64,000 bases of DNA from CAZXYS01 sp964645005 (GTDB lineage: Bacteria; Bacteroidota; Ignavibacteria; Kapaibacteriales; UBA2268): contig CAZXYS010000003.1 of assembly GCA_964645005.1 (NCBI GenBank), forward strand, positions 62,001 through 126,000, in the 5' to 3' direction. Position numbers and translations under genes: made by a program. Positions 45,527 to 54,123 of the stretch are shown one piece after another (the stretch's first letter is position 1; every line of letters starts with the position of its first letter). A model generated the notes under the pieces. That model ran no database searches and was not told the origin of the DNA. It saw only the letters and a list, made by a program, of their open reading frames with translations.

Positions 45527-46306
45527 ATGAGCGAGCAGGAAAACAAACAGACCGAAGAGCAGGAACAGAAAGAAATGAATGGCGATATGAGCTTCCTAGA
45601 TCATCTCGGCGAACTCAGGAAAAGGATCATCTACGGGCTGATAGGTGTTATTGTCGGATGCGCTATTGCAGGCGTGTTCATTAATCAGATCATCGAGTTG
45701 ATACTGCTGCTGCCCGCCACCGAATCCGGTCTGACACTGCAAAACCTGCGTCCCTTCGGTCAGCCGTTCCTGTATTTCAAGGTTGTCCTGGTCGTGGGGA
45801 TCATCATCGCATTCCCATTCATTCTATATCAGTTGTGGAAATTCGTGGCGCCCGGACTCTACAGCAATGAAAAAGGCTGGGTGAGCCAGATCACATTTTT
45901 CACTTCGATTTGCTTTTTGACAGGTGTAGCTTTTGCCTATTTCGTGATGATACCCTCGATGCTGCGCTTTGCGTCGGCTTTCGGCACGGAAAAGATACAG
46001 AACATTATTGACATTAATGAGTATTTCAGCTTCATTACTACGCTGATACTGGCGGCGGGACTTTTATTCGAGCTGCCGATGATAACTTATATTCTCTCAA
46101 GAGTGGGGATAATTACGTCTAAAACGATGAAAAAATACCGCAGGCACGGGATTATAGCCATTTTGATCTTAGCTGCTATCCTGACGCCGACACCGGATCC
46201 GATTAGCCAGTTGATATTTGCCTCGCCGTTGTTCTTACTTTACGAACTCAGCGTATTTATAGCGAAAATGGGCGAAAGAAAGCGAAAAGCTGCTGTAAAT
46301 AATTAA
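45527..46306 (+). CDS. tatC: Twin-arginine translocase subunit TatC
   Basis: 259 residues. An acidic Gln/Glu-rich N-terminal tail (about 20 residues) is followed by the signature SFLDHLGELRKRI, and six hydrophobic helices, with FPFILYQLWKFVAPGL and the conserved PTPDPISQ near the end (AAILTPTPDPISQ). TatC is the receptor that recognises RR signal peptides for export of folded proteins. No TatA gene in the window. Confidence 0.96.
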   Translation: MSEQENKQTEEQEQKEMNGDMSFLDHLGELRKRIIYGLIGVIVGCAIAGVFINQIIELILLLPATESGLTLQNLRPFGQPFLYFKVVLVVGIIIAFPFILYQLWKFVAPGLYSNEKGWVSQITFFTSICFLTGVAFAYFVMIPSMLRFASAFGTEKIQNIIDINEYFSFITTLILAAGLLFELPMITYILSRVGIITSKTMKKYRRHGIIAILILAAILTPTPDPISQLIFASPLFLLYELSVFIAKMGERKRKAAVNN

Positions 46307-46487
46307 ATTTTTGATAATATTGTAAAATTGTTTATTCTTAATTTTTCAGAAATTTTAAGTTGACAATTGATTAAGTAGAAATTGCACTCGGATTAGGATT
46401 AGCCAGGAACAAATTTCTACACTAAACAACGACAATAAGTGTTTCTACAAGTTAATAAATGAAATTAAATAAGCAAAATTGCAAGAG

Positions 46488-47462
46488 ATGAACCTGAAAG
46501 ATATAGGAAAACCGGTACAAGAACATCTGGATGAGTTCAATGATTTCTTCAAGGATTCGATGAAGTCGGACGTTTCCCTGTTGAATCTTATCATTGACTA
46601 TGTCCTGAAGAAGAAGGGCAAACGCGTGCGTCCGACGCTGGTTTTCCTGTCGGCGGAAATTTCAGGGAGTGTAAGCCACAGGTCTTATATAGGCGCCTCG
46701 ATGGTGGAACTGCTGCATACGGCAACACTTATCCACGACGACGTTGTCGATGAAGCTTCCGAGCGCCGCGGCATGGCTTCGATAAATGCTTCATGGAATA
46801 ATAAGATCGCCATACTCATAGGCGATTACCTGCTGGCGAAAGGGCTGCTGTCCGCTATCGATGACGACGAGTTTTACTTCCTGAAAATCCTCGCTACGGC
46901 GGTTCGGCGCATGAGCGAGGGCGAACTGCTGCAGATCCGCAAAAGCTGGGACTTTGATACGGATGAAGACACTTACTTCCGTATCATTTCTGACAAGACG
47001 GCGTCTTTGATGGCTTCCTGCTGCGAGATTGGCTCTTACAGCGCCTCGGATAACCCCGAATATCACAGGGCTCTTAGGAATTACGGCGAGAACGTAGGGC
47101 TGGCATTCCAAATCCGCGACGACATTTTTGATTACATAAGCAAGGGGTTCACTATCGGCAAGCCCGTCGGCAACGACCTGCGAGAGAAGAAGCTGACACT
47201 GCCTTTGATCTATGCACTACAGCAAGCCGACAAAAAAGACGGCAAGAAGATCAAAGGAATGATCAAGAAGGGTAAGCTAAGCAAAGATATTATTAACCAC
47301 ATAGTGGATTTCGTGAAATTAAACGGCGGCATCGATTACGCAGAGAAGAGCGCAAAAGAGCTGTATGGGAAAGCCGTCAAAGAGCTCGAAATTTTTGAGG
47401 ATAACGAAGCGAAGGAATCGCTGGTCAATTTTGCGAAATTCGTTGTTGAGAGAGAAAAGTAG
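46488..47462 (+). CDS. Polyprenyl diphosphate synthase (long-chain, IspB/HepT-type family)
   Basis: Start set at ATG 46488; a TTG three codons upstream is less likely. 324 residues. The two Asp-rich motifs LIHDDVVDEASERRG and FQIRDDIFDY, plus KGKRVRPTL near the N-terminus and KPVGNDLREKKLTLPLIYAL, are those of trans-prenyl transferases that chain isopentenyl units for quinones. Product length cannot be judged. Cytoplasmic. No adjacent quinone-pathway gene. Confidence 0.93.
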   Translation: MNLKDIGKPVQEHLDEFNDFFKDSMKSDVSLLNLIIDYVLKKKGKRVRPTLVFLSAEISGSVSHRSYIGASMVELLHTATLIHDDVVDEASERRGMASINASWNNKIAILIGDYLLAKGLLSAIDDDEFYFLKILATAVRRMSEGELLQIRKSWDFDTDEDTYFRIISDKTASLMASCCEIGSYSASDNPEYHRALRNYGENVGLAFQIRDDIFDYISKGFTIGKPVGNDLREKKLTLPLIYALQQADKKDGKKIKGMIKKGKLSKDIINHIVDFVKLNGGIDYAEKSAKELYGKAVKELEIFEDNEAKESLVNFAKFVVEREK

Positions 47463-47520
47463 TTCTTTAAATTCTTGTTCTTTCATAGATTTAATCGCAG
47501 TTTTCGGCAGGTAAATGATG

Positions 47521-47623
47521 AAAGGTAAACGGCTAAAGTTCCAAACAATCTTTGAAAACTGATTAAAGGTTTATTTTAACCTTATTAACGTTAACCGTTA
47601 GCCTTTAACCGTTAACCTTTTTT
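47521..47623. repeat. Palindromic TTAACC-type repeat family E, copy 1
   Basis: Left arm AAAGGTAAACGGCTAAAG and right arm AGCCTTTAACCGTTAACCTT are roughly inverted around an about 50-bp centre. Similar elements at 50678-50808 and 57550-57655 all sit at gene ends. Confidence 0.55.
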
Positions 47624-47747
47624 CGTAAAATTATTACATCAACTATGGAATATCATTAATTTTTTGAGTTAAAATTTTATCGCTAATTGATAGTCTTAAT
47701 TCTTAGATTTTACTATTTTCAGTATCCAAATTTCGGAGGGTAAAAAA

Positions 47748-48452
47748 ATGCAATTGCAGGAAAAAGCACGCTACATGAGCGGTGACCAACTGGCTGAAGC
47801 TCAGCGAGAATTCATCCAGAGAGTCTATACCTGGATGGTCGGCGGACTGCTGCTTACGGCTTTCACAGCATGGCTGGCAAGTACGAGCAGCGCTGTAATG
47901 AGCCTGGTGACAGGTCCGCTCGGAATTGTAATTATGCTTTCGCCGCTGGTGATGGTCTTCGTATTGTCAGGCAGGATTGACAAAATGTCAAAAGAGGCGG
48001 CTATGGGGTCGTTTGCCATCTTCTCGGCGCTTATAGGCTTATCATTGTCGACATTACTTTTAGTATATGCAAAAACAACCATTTACAATACATTTCTTAT
48101 CACTGCCGGTATGTTCGGCGCGTTGAGTCTCTACGGCTATACGACCAAGAAAGACCTCACCGGCGTTGGCAGATTTATGTTCATGGGGCTGATCGGAATA
48201 ATCTTAGCCTCCATAGTTAACTTATTCATTGCCAGTTCGGCGATAAATTTCATCGTATCTGTGGCGGGTGTACTGATCTTTTCCGGTCTGACAGCCTACG
48301 ACACACAAAAGATCAAGGAAATGTACGTAGTTTTGGAACAGGGGGAAGAGATAGCGACAAAGTCAGCTATAATGGGCGCTTTAAGGTTGTATCTCGATTT
48401 CATCAACCTGTTCTTGTTCCTGTTAAGATTTATGGGCGGCGGCAGGAATTGA
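47748..48452 (+). CDS. Bax inhibitor-1/YccA family membrane protein
   Basis: 234 residues with seven hydrophobic helices, starting after LAEAQREFIQRVYTWMVGGL and ending in SAIMGALRLYLDFINLFLFLLRF, the BI-1 C-terminal signature. Bacterial members act as pH-sensitive calcium leak channels in the one studied case. Good ribosome site CGGAGGG before the ATG. Confidence 0.93.
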   Translation: MQLQEKARYMSGDQLAEAQREFIQRVYTWMVGGLLLTAFTAWLASTSSAVMSLVTGPLGIVIMLSPLVMVFVLSGRIDKMSKEAAMGSFAIFSALIGLSLSTLLLVYAKTTIYNTFLITAGMFGALSLYGYTTKKDLTGVGRFMFMGLIGIILASIVNLFIASSAINFIVSVAGVLIFSGLTAYDTQKIKEMYVVLEQGEEIATKSAIMGALRLYLDFINLFLFLLRFMGGGRN

Positions 48453-48500
48453 TCCCAGCCGCCTGAGCAATACTTTTTTACAAAACAATAGCGGCGCAGT

Positions 48501-49539
48501 ATGCCAGAGATCACATCATTATTCGCGATAGAAGCCGAAGAACTGCTCGATGGCGGCAGCGTGCAGGAAGCGATCGACCTCTGCGAGCAGGGCATCGAGC
48601 GCTTCCCGAACTATCCGTCCGCTTATGCTATTTTGGCTCGGGCATATACTATCGCCGGAATGGACGATCAAGCTCAGAGTGTGCTGAAGGTTGCGTCGGA
48701 TTTTTTCCCAAATAATGCTATTATCAGACGTGCACTGGAACATTTTCATAGTGAAGTCAAACAACTTTCTCATGAAAATGTTGAAGAAAGCCTGCCACGA
48801 AGCCACGCCCGCATGGATTTCCTGAAAAAGCTGGACAGGATCAAGAGAGATAAGGACGAGGATTTTGAGCTGAAAGCGGATAATCCCTCTCTGATTCCCG
48901 GCATTGAATATAAGAAAAATTTGTTCCAGCCTCATTATGTGCCGATACGCAACTACGTGCAGCCGCTGCCGGACCCGCCGCCTTTTCCCGTTTTCGGCAC
49001 CGAGGACAAAGATGCTATTTCCGGCGAGGAATACTACGACGAAAATGAACTTTCCTCGCTGCTAACCGATAGAGAGAATTCGATAGAAGAACTTGCCCGC
49101 AAAATCAAGAGCTTCGACAGACACGAATTTCACGAATTGCACGAAGAAGATCAAGAGGGACGCGAATTTCACGAATTGCACGAAGAAGATCAAGAGGGAC
49201 GCGAATTTCACGAATTGNNNNNNNNNNNNNNNNNNNNNNNNNNNNNNNNNNNNNNNNNNNNNNNNNNNNNNNNNNNNNNNNNNNNNNNNNNNNNNNNNNN
49301 NNNNNNNNNNNNNNNNNCACGAAGAAGATCAAGAGGGACGCGAATCTCATAAGAAAGGAAAAGTTATTCCAAAAGATTCGCTGGTAACCGAAACTGTCGC
49401 GCGCATTTACAAGGCGCAGGGATTCACCTCAGAAGCTATTAATGCCTATAAAGAATTAGCCGAAAAATATCCTGATAAATATGAATTTTATATGGGGAAA
49501 ATTAAAGAATTGAAACGAAAGTTACATATTGCGCGTTAA
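48501..49539 (+). CDS. TPR protein with 13-residue tandem repeats, interrupted by an assembly gap
   Basis: N-terminal two TPR units (EAEELLDGGSVQEAIDLCEQ, then YPSAYAILARAYTIAGMDDQ) and a proline-rich middle, then tandem copies of HEEDQEGREFHEL. After the gap the frame resumes with HEEDQEGRESHKK and ends with one more TPR (VARIYKAQGFTSEAINAYKE). Left frame ends on a codon boundary at 49217 and the right frame begins on one at 49318, so the real missing length must be a multiple of three and the 100 Ns are a placeholder. Function unknown, likely a protein-interaction scaffold. Confidence 0.75.
49122..49347 (+). repeat. 39-bp tandem repeat within the TPR gene
   Basis: Two complete 39-bp units at 49140-49178 and 49179-49217 (unit starts CACGAAGAAGATCAAGAGGG and ends TTTCACGAATTG), preceded by a partial CACGAATTTCACGAATTG and followed after the gap by another unit start. 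Copies are identical, so copy number is unresolved. Confidence 0.9.
49218..49317. other. Assembly gap (100 N)
   Basis: Exactly 100 undetermined bases, a scaffolding placeholder lying within the tandem repeat, where short reads cannot be joined. Confidence 0.98.
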
Positions 49540-49681
49540 AGAATAATTTAATTATTATTGCTTAATGACTATTGAGCAAGTGCATCTCATATTCGACTGC
49601 GAATGCCAGCTATTATGCATTGGAAATTGTCCATGAGCCGGTTTCAATGGAGATATTTAATAAGAATCAATGGTGAATATC

Positions 49682-49837
49682 ATGAAAAAATATCTTATTA
49701 AATTATCAATTATATTAATATTTACATTAACTCTTCTATTAGGTTGTCGACAATTTAAAAGAATGTGGCCTTTAAGCGCATATAAACATCCACTAAATTA
49801 TGAATTGGATAGTTGTGCAACAAGACAACAGCTATAA
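49682..49837 (+). CDS. Very small lipoprotein (51 residues), possibly truncated
   Basis: ATG AAA AAA start, strongly hydrophobic LIKLSIILIFTLTLLLGC with a good lipobox (LLGC, Cys22), then only 29 residues ending at TAA. The mature part has no recognisable family. Its end overlaps the start of the transposase-like fragment in another frame, so it may be a longer lipoprotein cut by an insertion. Confidence 0.5.
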   Translation: MKKYLIKLSIILIFTLTLLLGCRQFKRMWPLSAYKHPLNYELDSCATRQQL

Positions 49838-50096
49838 TGTGATTCAAAGAGGGAGGAAAGAAAGAAAGTTTAAAGCTCCGCCAATATGCAGGAAGCAAGT
49901 AATAATACGAATACAGATACAGCGGCTGGGCTGCAAAGATTGTGGCAGTGTACGCCAGGAAAAACTCTGTTTCGCAGACAGTAAGAAGTCCTGCATAAAA
50001 AATATGAAGCACTACATAGTAGATTTGTCGGAAGTAATGACTTTACCGTTTAATACTCTCTCCATGAAAAAGTTAAATTTTCTTTGTTACCTATAA
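49800..50096 (+). pseudogene. Fragment resembling the N-terminal zinc-finger part of an ISL3-type transposase
   Basis: 98 residues: KAPPICRKQVIIRIQIQRLG, then CKDCGSVRQEKLCFAD and KNMKHYIVDLSEVMTL. This is the pattern of ISL3-family N-termini (a strand-rich start, CxxCG zinc finger, FAD, then a helix), ending abruptly where the full transposase would continue for about 300 residues. No terminal repeats found. Family call is tentative. Confidence 0.4.
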
Positions 50097-50288
50097 ATCT
50101 TATTGTCATTATATATTAATTAATAAAATTAGAATTTTTTTACATTTTCATTAAGCACAATATTTAAATTCAATGTCTGGAATTATCCACTTGAATAGTA
50201 CCAATAATGTCATCTTAGGTTATGGATTAATCCCTAGTTCCGAATATACCAAAAATTATCGGAAGTATTAAATATAAACTTTCCAAAA

Positions 50289-50624
50289 TCAATATACTTC
50301 CTTCAGCACCTCCATCGCCTCTCTCAGATGCGGGATAGTAATCGAGCCGCCTATCACAACCGCGATATTCAGCGCTTCATTGATTTCTTCGCGCGTGCAG
50401 CCAGCTTTTACGCAATTATCGATATGGCAGGTGATGCAGTCATCGCAGCGCAGCACCATTGACCCCGCCAGCCCCATCAATTCCTTGTACTTCGCAGGGA
50501 TAGCGCCCTCCTCGTAGGCTCTGCTATCCAGCGCCATAAACCTCTTGAACGGCAGAAAATCCTCACCCATTATCTTCTCATTCCCTCTATTCCTTCTTTC
50601 ATGAAACTCGTCTATCTTACTCAT
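50289..50624 (-). CDS. Carboxymuconolactone decarboxylase/AhpD-like protein
   Basis: 111 residues, all-helical family. Active-site region LRCDDCITCHIDNCVKAG carries the Cys-X-X-Cys-H arrangement of AhpD-like proteins, followed by TREEINEALNIAVVIGG. Such proteins are peroxidase-linked thiol-disulfide enzymes or decarboxylases; the extra cysteines favour the redox type. Monocistronic. Confidence 0.9.
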   Translation of the reverse strand: MSKIDEFHERRNRGNEKIMGEDFLPFKRFMALDSRAYEEGAIPAKYKELMGLAGSMVLRCDDCITCHIDNCVKAGCTREEINEALNIAVVIGGSITIPHLREAMEVLKEVY

Positions 50625-50677
50625 AATTCTCCTATTTAGTCAAAATTAATACACATTTCAAATTAAATACTAATGGA

Positions 50678-50808
50678 TAAAGGTTTAAGGTAAACGGTTA
50701 AAGGCTAAAGTTTAAAGAAAATCCTCAATTAATCTTATAAAACCAAAAGGCAGCAATCATTTCCTCTTACAACTTTAACCTTTTGCCCTTAATCTTTAAC
50801 CTTTTTTC
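50678..50808. repeat. Palindromic TTAACC-type repeat family E, copy 2
   Basis: Left arm AAAGGTTTAAGGTAAACGGT (50680 on) and right arm ACTTTAACC...CTTTAACCTTTTTTC; the right arm reaches the namZ stop codon (50807-50809). Confidence 0.55.
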
Positions 50809-52060
50809 AATAAATAAGATACTTCGACCGAATCTCAAGAAATTCATCCAGCCCCTCTCTCGACTCCGTCAGTACAGCCCGCTCACTCTTCCCGTTAATT
50901 ATCAGCTTTATCAGCCGTTTCGAGCCCGTCACCTTGCGGAACATATCTATCCCCGAGGACTTCATATTCCCCAGCTCAAACAGCTCCGGGTGCGATTTTC
51001 GCAGCGCCAGCATAATCTTCAAGCCCGTCGAGTACGGCGCAAACAGGTTATCCATAGTGAATTTCAGCAGGTAGCCCCCACAATTTTTACTGCTGTACAT
51101 CCCGTAGAACGGGCGGTACTTCGATGGTATCAGCTTTATCCCATTAAAACTCAGCGTCCCCAGCGTCTCTTTAAACATATCCATATTGAATCCCGGTTTC
51201 CCGAGGTATTGGAATGGCGACGTCGTACCAATCCCAATACTGATGATTCCCAGTTCACCCAGAACACCTAACATAGCCGCACCTCTTACCGCATTCACCG
51301 TCGGAATATGCGGCGACGTCGGGAACCACATCAAGCCCGTATCTTCCCAGTTCATCCAGCGCTGCCAGTTGTGCATCTCGAGGACGGTCAGGTCGCAGTG
51401 CCGCGGCTTGCCGTTCTTTGCCCGCGACAGCCAGCCTTCGGCGTTAATCATCTTTGCTATCTCGCCGAAAGTGCACCCATGCACATAAGCCACCGGCACT
51501 TTCCCCACGAACGAGTCCAGTTCTTCATCGACAGTCCCGCCGTCGATTATCATGCCGCCCAGCGGATTAGGTCGATCCAGCACCACCAGCGGTTTGCCGT
51601 GCTCGGCGCAGGCATCCGTCATGTTATAGAGAGTGCTGAGATAAGTGTACGAGCGTACTCCGATATCCTGCAGATCCACCAGCACAATATCACACTTGTC
51701 CAGCAGCGCCTGCCCCGGCTTCTTATTCTTGCCGTATAGCGAATACATTGGCACACCAAAAAGCGAGTCATTATCCACATGCTCACCTGCCGGAATCGTG
51801 GTATAGAACCCGTGTTCCGGCACAAAGATAGCCGTCAGCTCGCACGAATCCGTCGTACTGAGGATCTCCGCCGTCAGATTGCCGTATTTATCCCTGCCAG
51901 CATGATTCGTCAGCAGCCCGACGCGTTTCCCTTTGACAATTTCGAAATCCGTCTCAACCAGCACATCCACCCCGAGCTTGATCTCAATTTCTTTCTGAGC
52001 AACTGAATATTTCGGAATAGCAATCAAAAAAGCAAACAGAACCAAAAAAACTCTAAACAT
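50807..52060 (-). CDS. namZ: DUF1343 exo-beta-N-acetylmuramidase (NamZ-type)
   Basis: 417 residues with a signal peptide (MFRVFLVLFAFLIAIPKYSV). DUF1343 signatures: VGLLTNHAGRD, FVPEHGFYTTIPAGEHV, LVDLQDIGVRSYTYLSTL, VVLDRPNPLGG and FPTSPHIPTVNAVRG. The NamZ family releases N-acetylmuramic acid from the non-reducing end of peptidoglycan fragments. Exported, probably periplasmic or lipid-linked. About 53 bp after the buk stop; may be the last gene of the minus-strand unit. Confidence 0.92.
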   Translation of the reverse strand: MFRVFLVLFAFLIAIPKYSVAQKEIEIKLGVDVLVETDFEIVKGKRVGLLTNHAGRDKYGNLTAEILSTTDSCELTAIFVPEHGFYTTIPAGEHVDNDSLFGVPMYSLYGKNKKPGQALLDKCDIVLVDLQDIGVRSYTYLSTLYNMTDACAEHGKPLVVLDRPNPLGGMIIDGGTVDEELDSFVGKVPVAYVHGCTFGEIAKMINAEGWLSRAKNGKPRHCDLTVLEMHNWQRWMNWEDTGLMWFPTSPHIPTVNAVRGAAMLGVLGELGIISIGIGTTSPFQYLGKPGFNMDMFKETLGTLSFNGIKLIPSKYRPFYGMYSSKNCGGYLLKFTMDNLFAPYSTGLKIMLALRKSHPELFELGNMKSSGIDMFRKVTGSKRLIKLIINGKSERAVLTESREGLDEFLEIRSKYLIY

Positions 52061-52113
52061 ACAACTACCCTTAAATTATTAAAACCTGCCGCCAGCAGCC
52101 TGCAGCCATGAAC

Positions 52114-53184
52114 TCAAATATATTCCTTAATCGGTAATTCCTCTTTCAGAGCGAAGTAAACATTCTCCGCCAGCGCCTGCAATTCATCCTCGCCGGGGTA
52201 GAGGTGCACCGGCGCCAGGAAACCGATTCTATCTTTTATCCATTCCATCAGCATCTCCGATTTTGCCAGCCCGCCCGTGATCAGGATAGCGTCGATATTC
52301 CCTTTGAGGACCGCAGCGCTGGCGCCAATCTCCTTCGAGATCTGGTACGCCATCGAGCCATAGATCAGCCGCGCGTGCTTGTCGCCTTCATTTATCTTCA
52401 GTTCGACCTTGTTAGCATCGTTGGTTTCGAGGTACGCCACCATACCGCCTTTCCCTGCGATAAGCTTTTTCACCTGGTGAAGCTGATATTTCCCAGAGAA
52501 GCACAGCCTCGCAAGCGAACCCACCGGTACGCTGCCCGCCCGCTCCGGCGAAAAGGGACCGTCGCCGTCGAGACCATTATTAACATCAATAACGCGCCCG
52601 TTCTGGTGGACACCGACAGTTATCCCGCCGCCAAGGTGGACAACAATAAGGTTAAGCCGGTCATAATTCAGGCTGTTCTCGCGGGCGTACCTGCGAGCCA
52701 CAGCTTTCTGATTAAGCGCATGGAAGATGCTCATGCGCGGCAGTTCCGGGCGTCCCGAAATCCGCGCCATCTCATCCATCTCGTCAACAACCACCGGATC
52801 AACTATAAAAGCATTCTCTCTATTTTTAATTTCTCTAGCCATTTCCTTCGCAATGATTCCGCCCAGATTCGAGGCATGCTCGCCAAGAATGCCTTTTTTT
52901 AGGTCTTCGATCATCGCCTGATTCACTCTGTAAACGCCTCCGGGAATTGGCTTCAACATACCGCCGCGACCGACAACCGCATCGATAACGCTGATGTCCA
53001 CCTGCTTTTCCTGCAGCGTCTTCATAATGAAGTTCTTACGAAACTCGTACTGGTCGGTAATTTCGTCAAACTCTTGCAATTCTTCTGCAGTATGCCTGAT
53101 AGTTTTCGTAAGCACCTGCTCAAGATCATGGAACAGACCTATCTTCGTCGAAGTAGAACCTGGATTTATAGTAAGAATATGCAT
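52114..53184 (-). CDS. buk: Butyrate kinase
   Basis: 356 residues, normal length. N-terminal ILTINPGSTSTKIGLF is the acetate/butyrate kinase phosphate-binding start; VVGRGGMLKPIPGGVYRV, LIVVHLGGGITVGVHQ and GLDGDGPFSPERAG are Buk-specific. It converts butyryl phosphate (or branched acyl phosphates) and ADP to acid and ATP. It follows the phosphotransacylase gene by 27 bp in a hutH-type/ptb/buk unit. Confidence 0.95.
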   Translation of the reverse strand: MHILTINPGSTSTKIGLFHDLEQVLTKTIRHTAEELQEFDEITDQYEFRKNFIMKTLQEKQVDISVIDAVVGRGGMLKPIPGGVYRVNQAMIEDLKKGILGEHASNLGGIIAKEMAREIKNRENAFIVDPVVVDEMDEMARISGRPELPRMSIFHALNQKAVARRYARENSLNYDRLNLIVVHLGGGITVGVHQNGRVIDVNNGLDGDGPFSPERAGSVPVGSLARLCFSGKYQLHQVKKLIAGKGGMVAYLETNDANKVELKINEGDKHARLIYGSMAYQISKEIGASAAVLKGNIDAILITGGLAKSEMLMEWIKDRIGFLAPVHLYPGEDELQALAENVYFALKEELPIKEYI

Positions 53185-53211
53185 GACTATCCGTTAATTT
53201 TGTTCTCAAAT

Positions 53212-54108
53212 TTAAGTTGCAGCCGCCAGAGCAATAGACATCATCTTACTTCTGTCGGAATCCGATCTCGAAGTAAGCACTACCGGCACCGAAGCTCCAA
53301 GGATCACAGCCGCGACCGTCGCTCTTGCAAAATAGGTCAGCGATTTATAAAGCACATTGCCAACTTCTATATTCGGCGCAAAGAGCAGGTCAGCGTCACC
53401 GGCTACGTCACTCTCTATGCCCTTGTGCTCCGCCGCCTCTTTGGAAATCGCATTATCGAAAGCCAGCGGACCGTCAATTGTGCAGCCCTTTATCTGTTTG
53501 CGGCGGCTCATCTGTGAGAGCGCGGCGGCTTCGATCGTGGTCTGCATCTTGGAATTGACACCTTCGATTGCAGCCAGCGCCGCCACTTTAGGATTTTCAA
53601 CTCCAACCTTGTGGAAAATTTCCACTGCATTTTTGGCAATAGCTATCTTCTCATCCAGATCAGGCGCAATATTCTGAGCCGCGTCGGTCAAGCCGAGCAG
53701 CTTATGGTAATGCTTTATTTCAAAGAAGGCGCAGTGCGAAAGAAGCGCTCCCTGCCGCAGACCATATTCCTTATTTAAAATTGCCCTCAGGAAATCGGCA
53801 GTGCTAATATGTCCCTTCATAAATATTTGCGCACCGCCGTCTCTGATATACTTAACGCAGCTATTGGCTGCCGTTACCGGATCTTTTTCATTATGGATCT
53901 CAACTCCGGAAAGGTCCATTTCTATCTGCTCGGCTGCCTTTTCAATTTCTCCCTTTTTACCAAAAAGCACCGGCTCGATAATATTCTCATTGACGGCGTT
54001 CATAACCGCTTTCAGTGCCGGTTCATCTTCGGCGGCAGCCACTGCAATTTTCTTCTTCGGTTTTTTGCCTGCAATTTCAACTAAATGATCTAAAGATTTT
54101 AATTCCAT
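53212..54108 (-). CDS. ptb: Phosphate butyryltransferase
   Basis: 298 residues, the length of Ptb (shorter than multi-domain Pta). Family features: KKIAVAAAEDEPALKAV, FMKGHISTADFLRAIL, GPLAFDNAISKEAAEHKG and LLFAPNIEVGNVLYKSLTYF. It forms acyl phosphate from acyl-CoA and phosphate; neighbour Buk supports butyryl or branched-chain acyl substrates. It starts 15 bp after the ammonia-lyase stop. Confidence 0.93.
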   Translation of the reverse strand: MELKSLDHLVEIAGKKPKKKIAVAAAEDEPALKAVMNAVNENIIEPVLFGKKGEIEKAAEQIEMDLSGVEIHNEKDPVTAANSCVKYIRDGGAQIFMKGHISTADFLRAILNKEYGLRQGALLSHCAFFEIKHYHKLLGLTDAAQNIAPDLDEKIAIAKNAVEIFHKVGVENPKVAALAAIEGVNSKMQTTIEAAALSQMSRRKQIKGCTIDGPLAFDNAISKEAAEHKGIESDVAGDADLLFAPNIEVGNVLYKSLTYFARATVAAVILGASVPVVLTSRSDSDRSKMMSIALAAAT

Positions 54109-54123
54109 CTCTTTCTCCTTTGA

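Larger units (their letters stand above)
49540..50288. other. Region of small or decayed genes
   Basis: 749 bp holding the small lipoprotein at 49682-49837 and the overlapping transposase-like fragment at 49800-50096. The remainder shows no repeat or gene. Confidence 0.5.

Noticed and set aside
49122..49347. Tandem repeat as a CRISPR array
   Set aside because: Units are directly adjacent with no spacers and are in frame within a protein gene.
52204..52902. Plus-strand open frame opposite buk
   Set aside because: Shadow of butyrate kinase, with Arg/His-rich translation typical of antisense frames.
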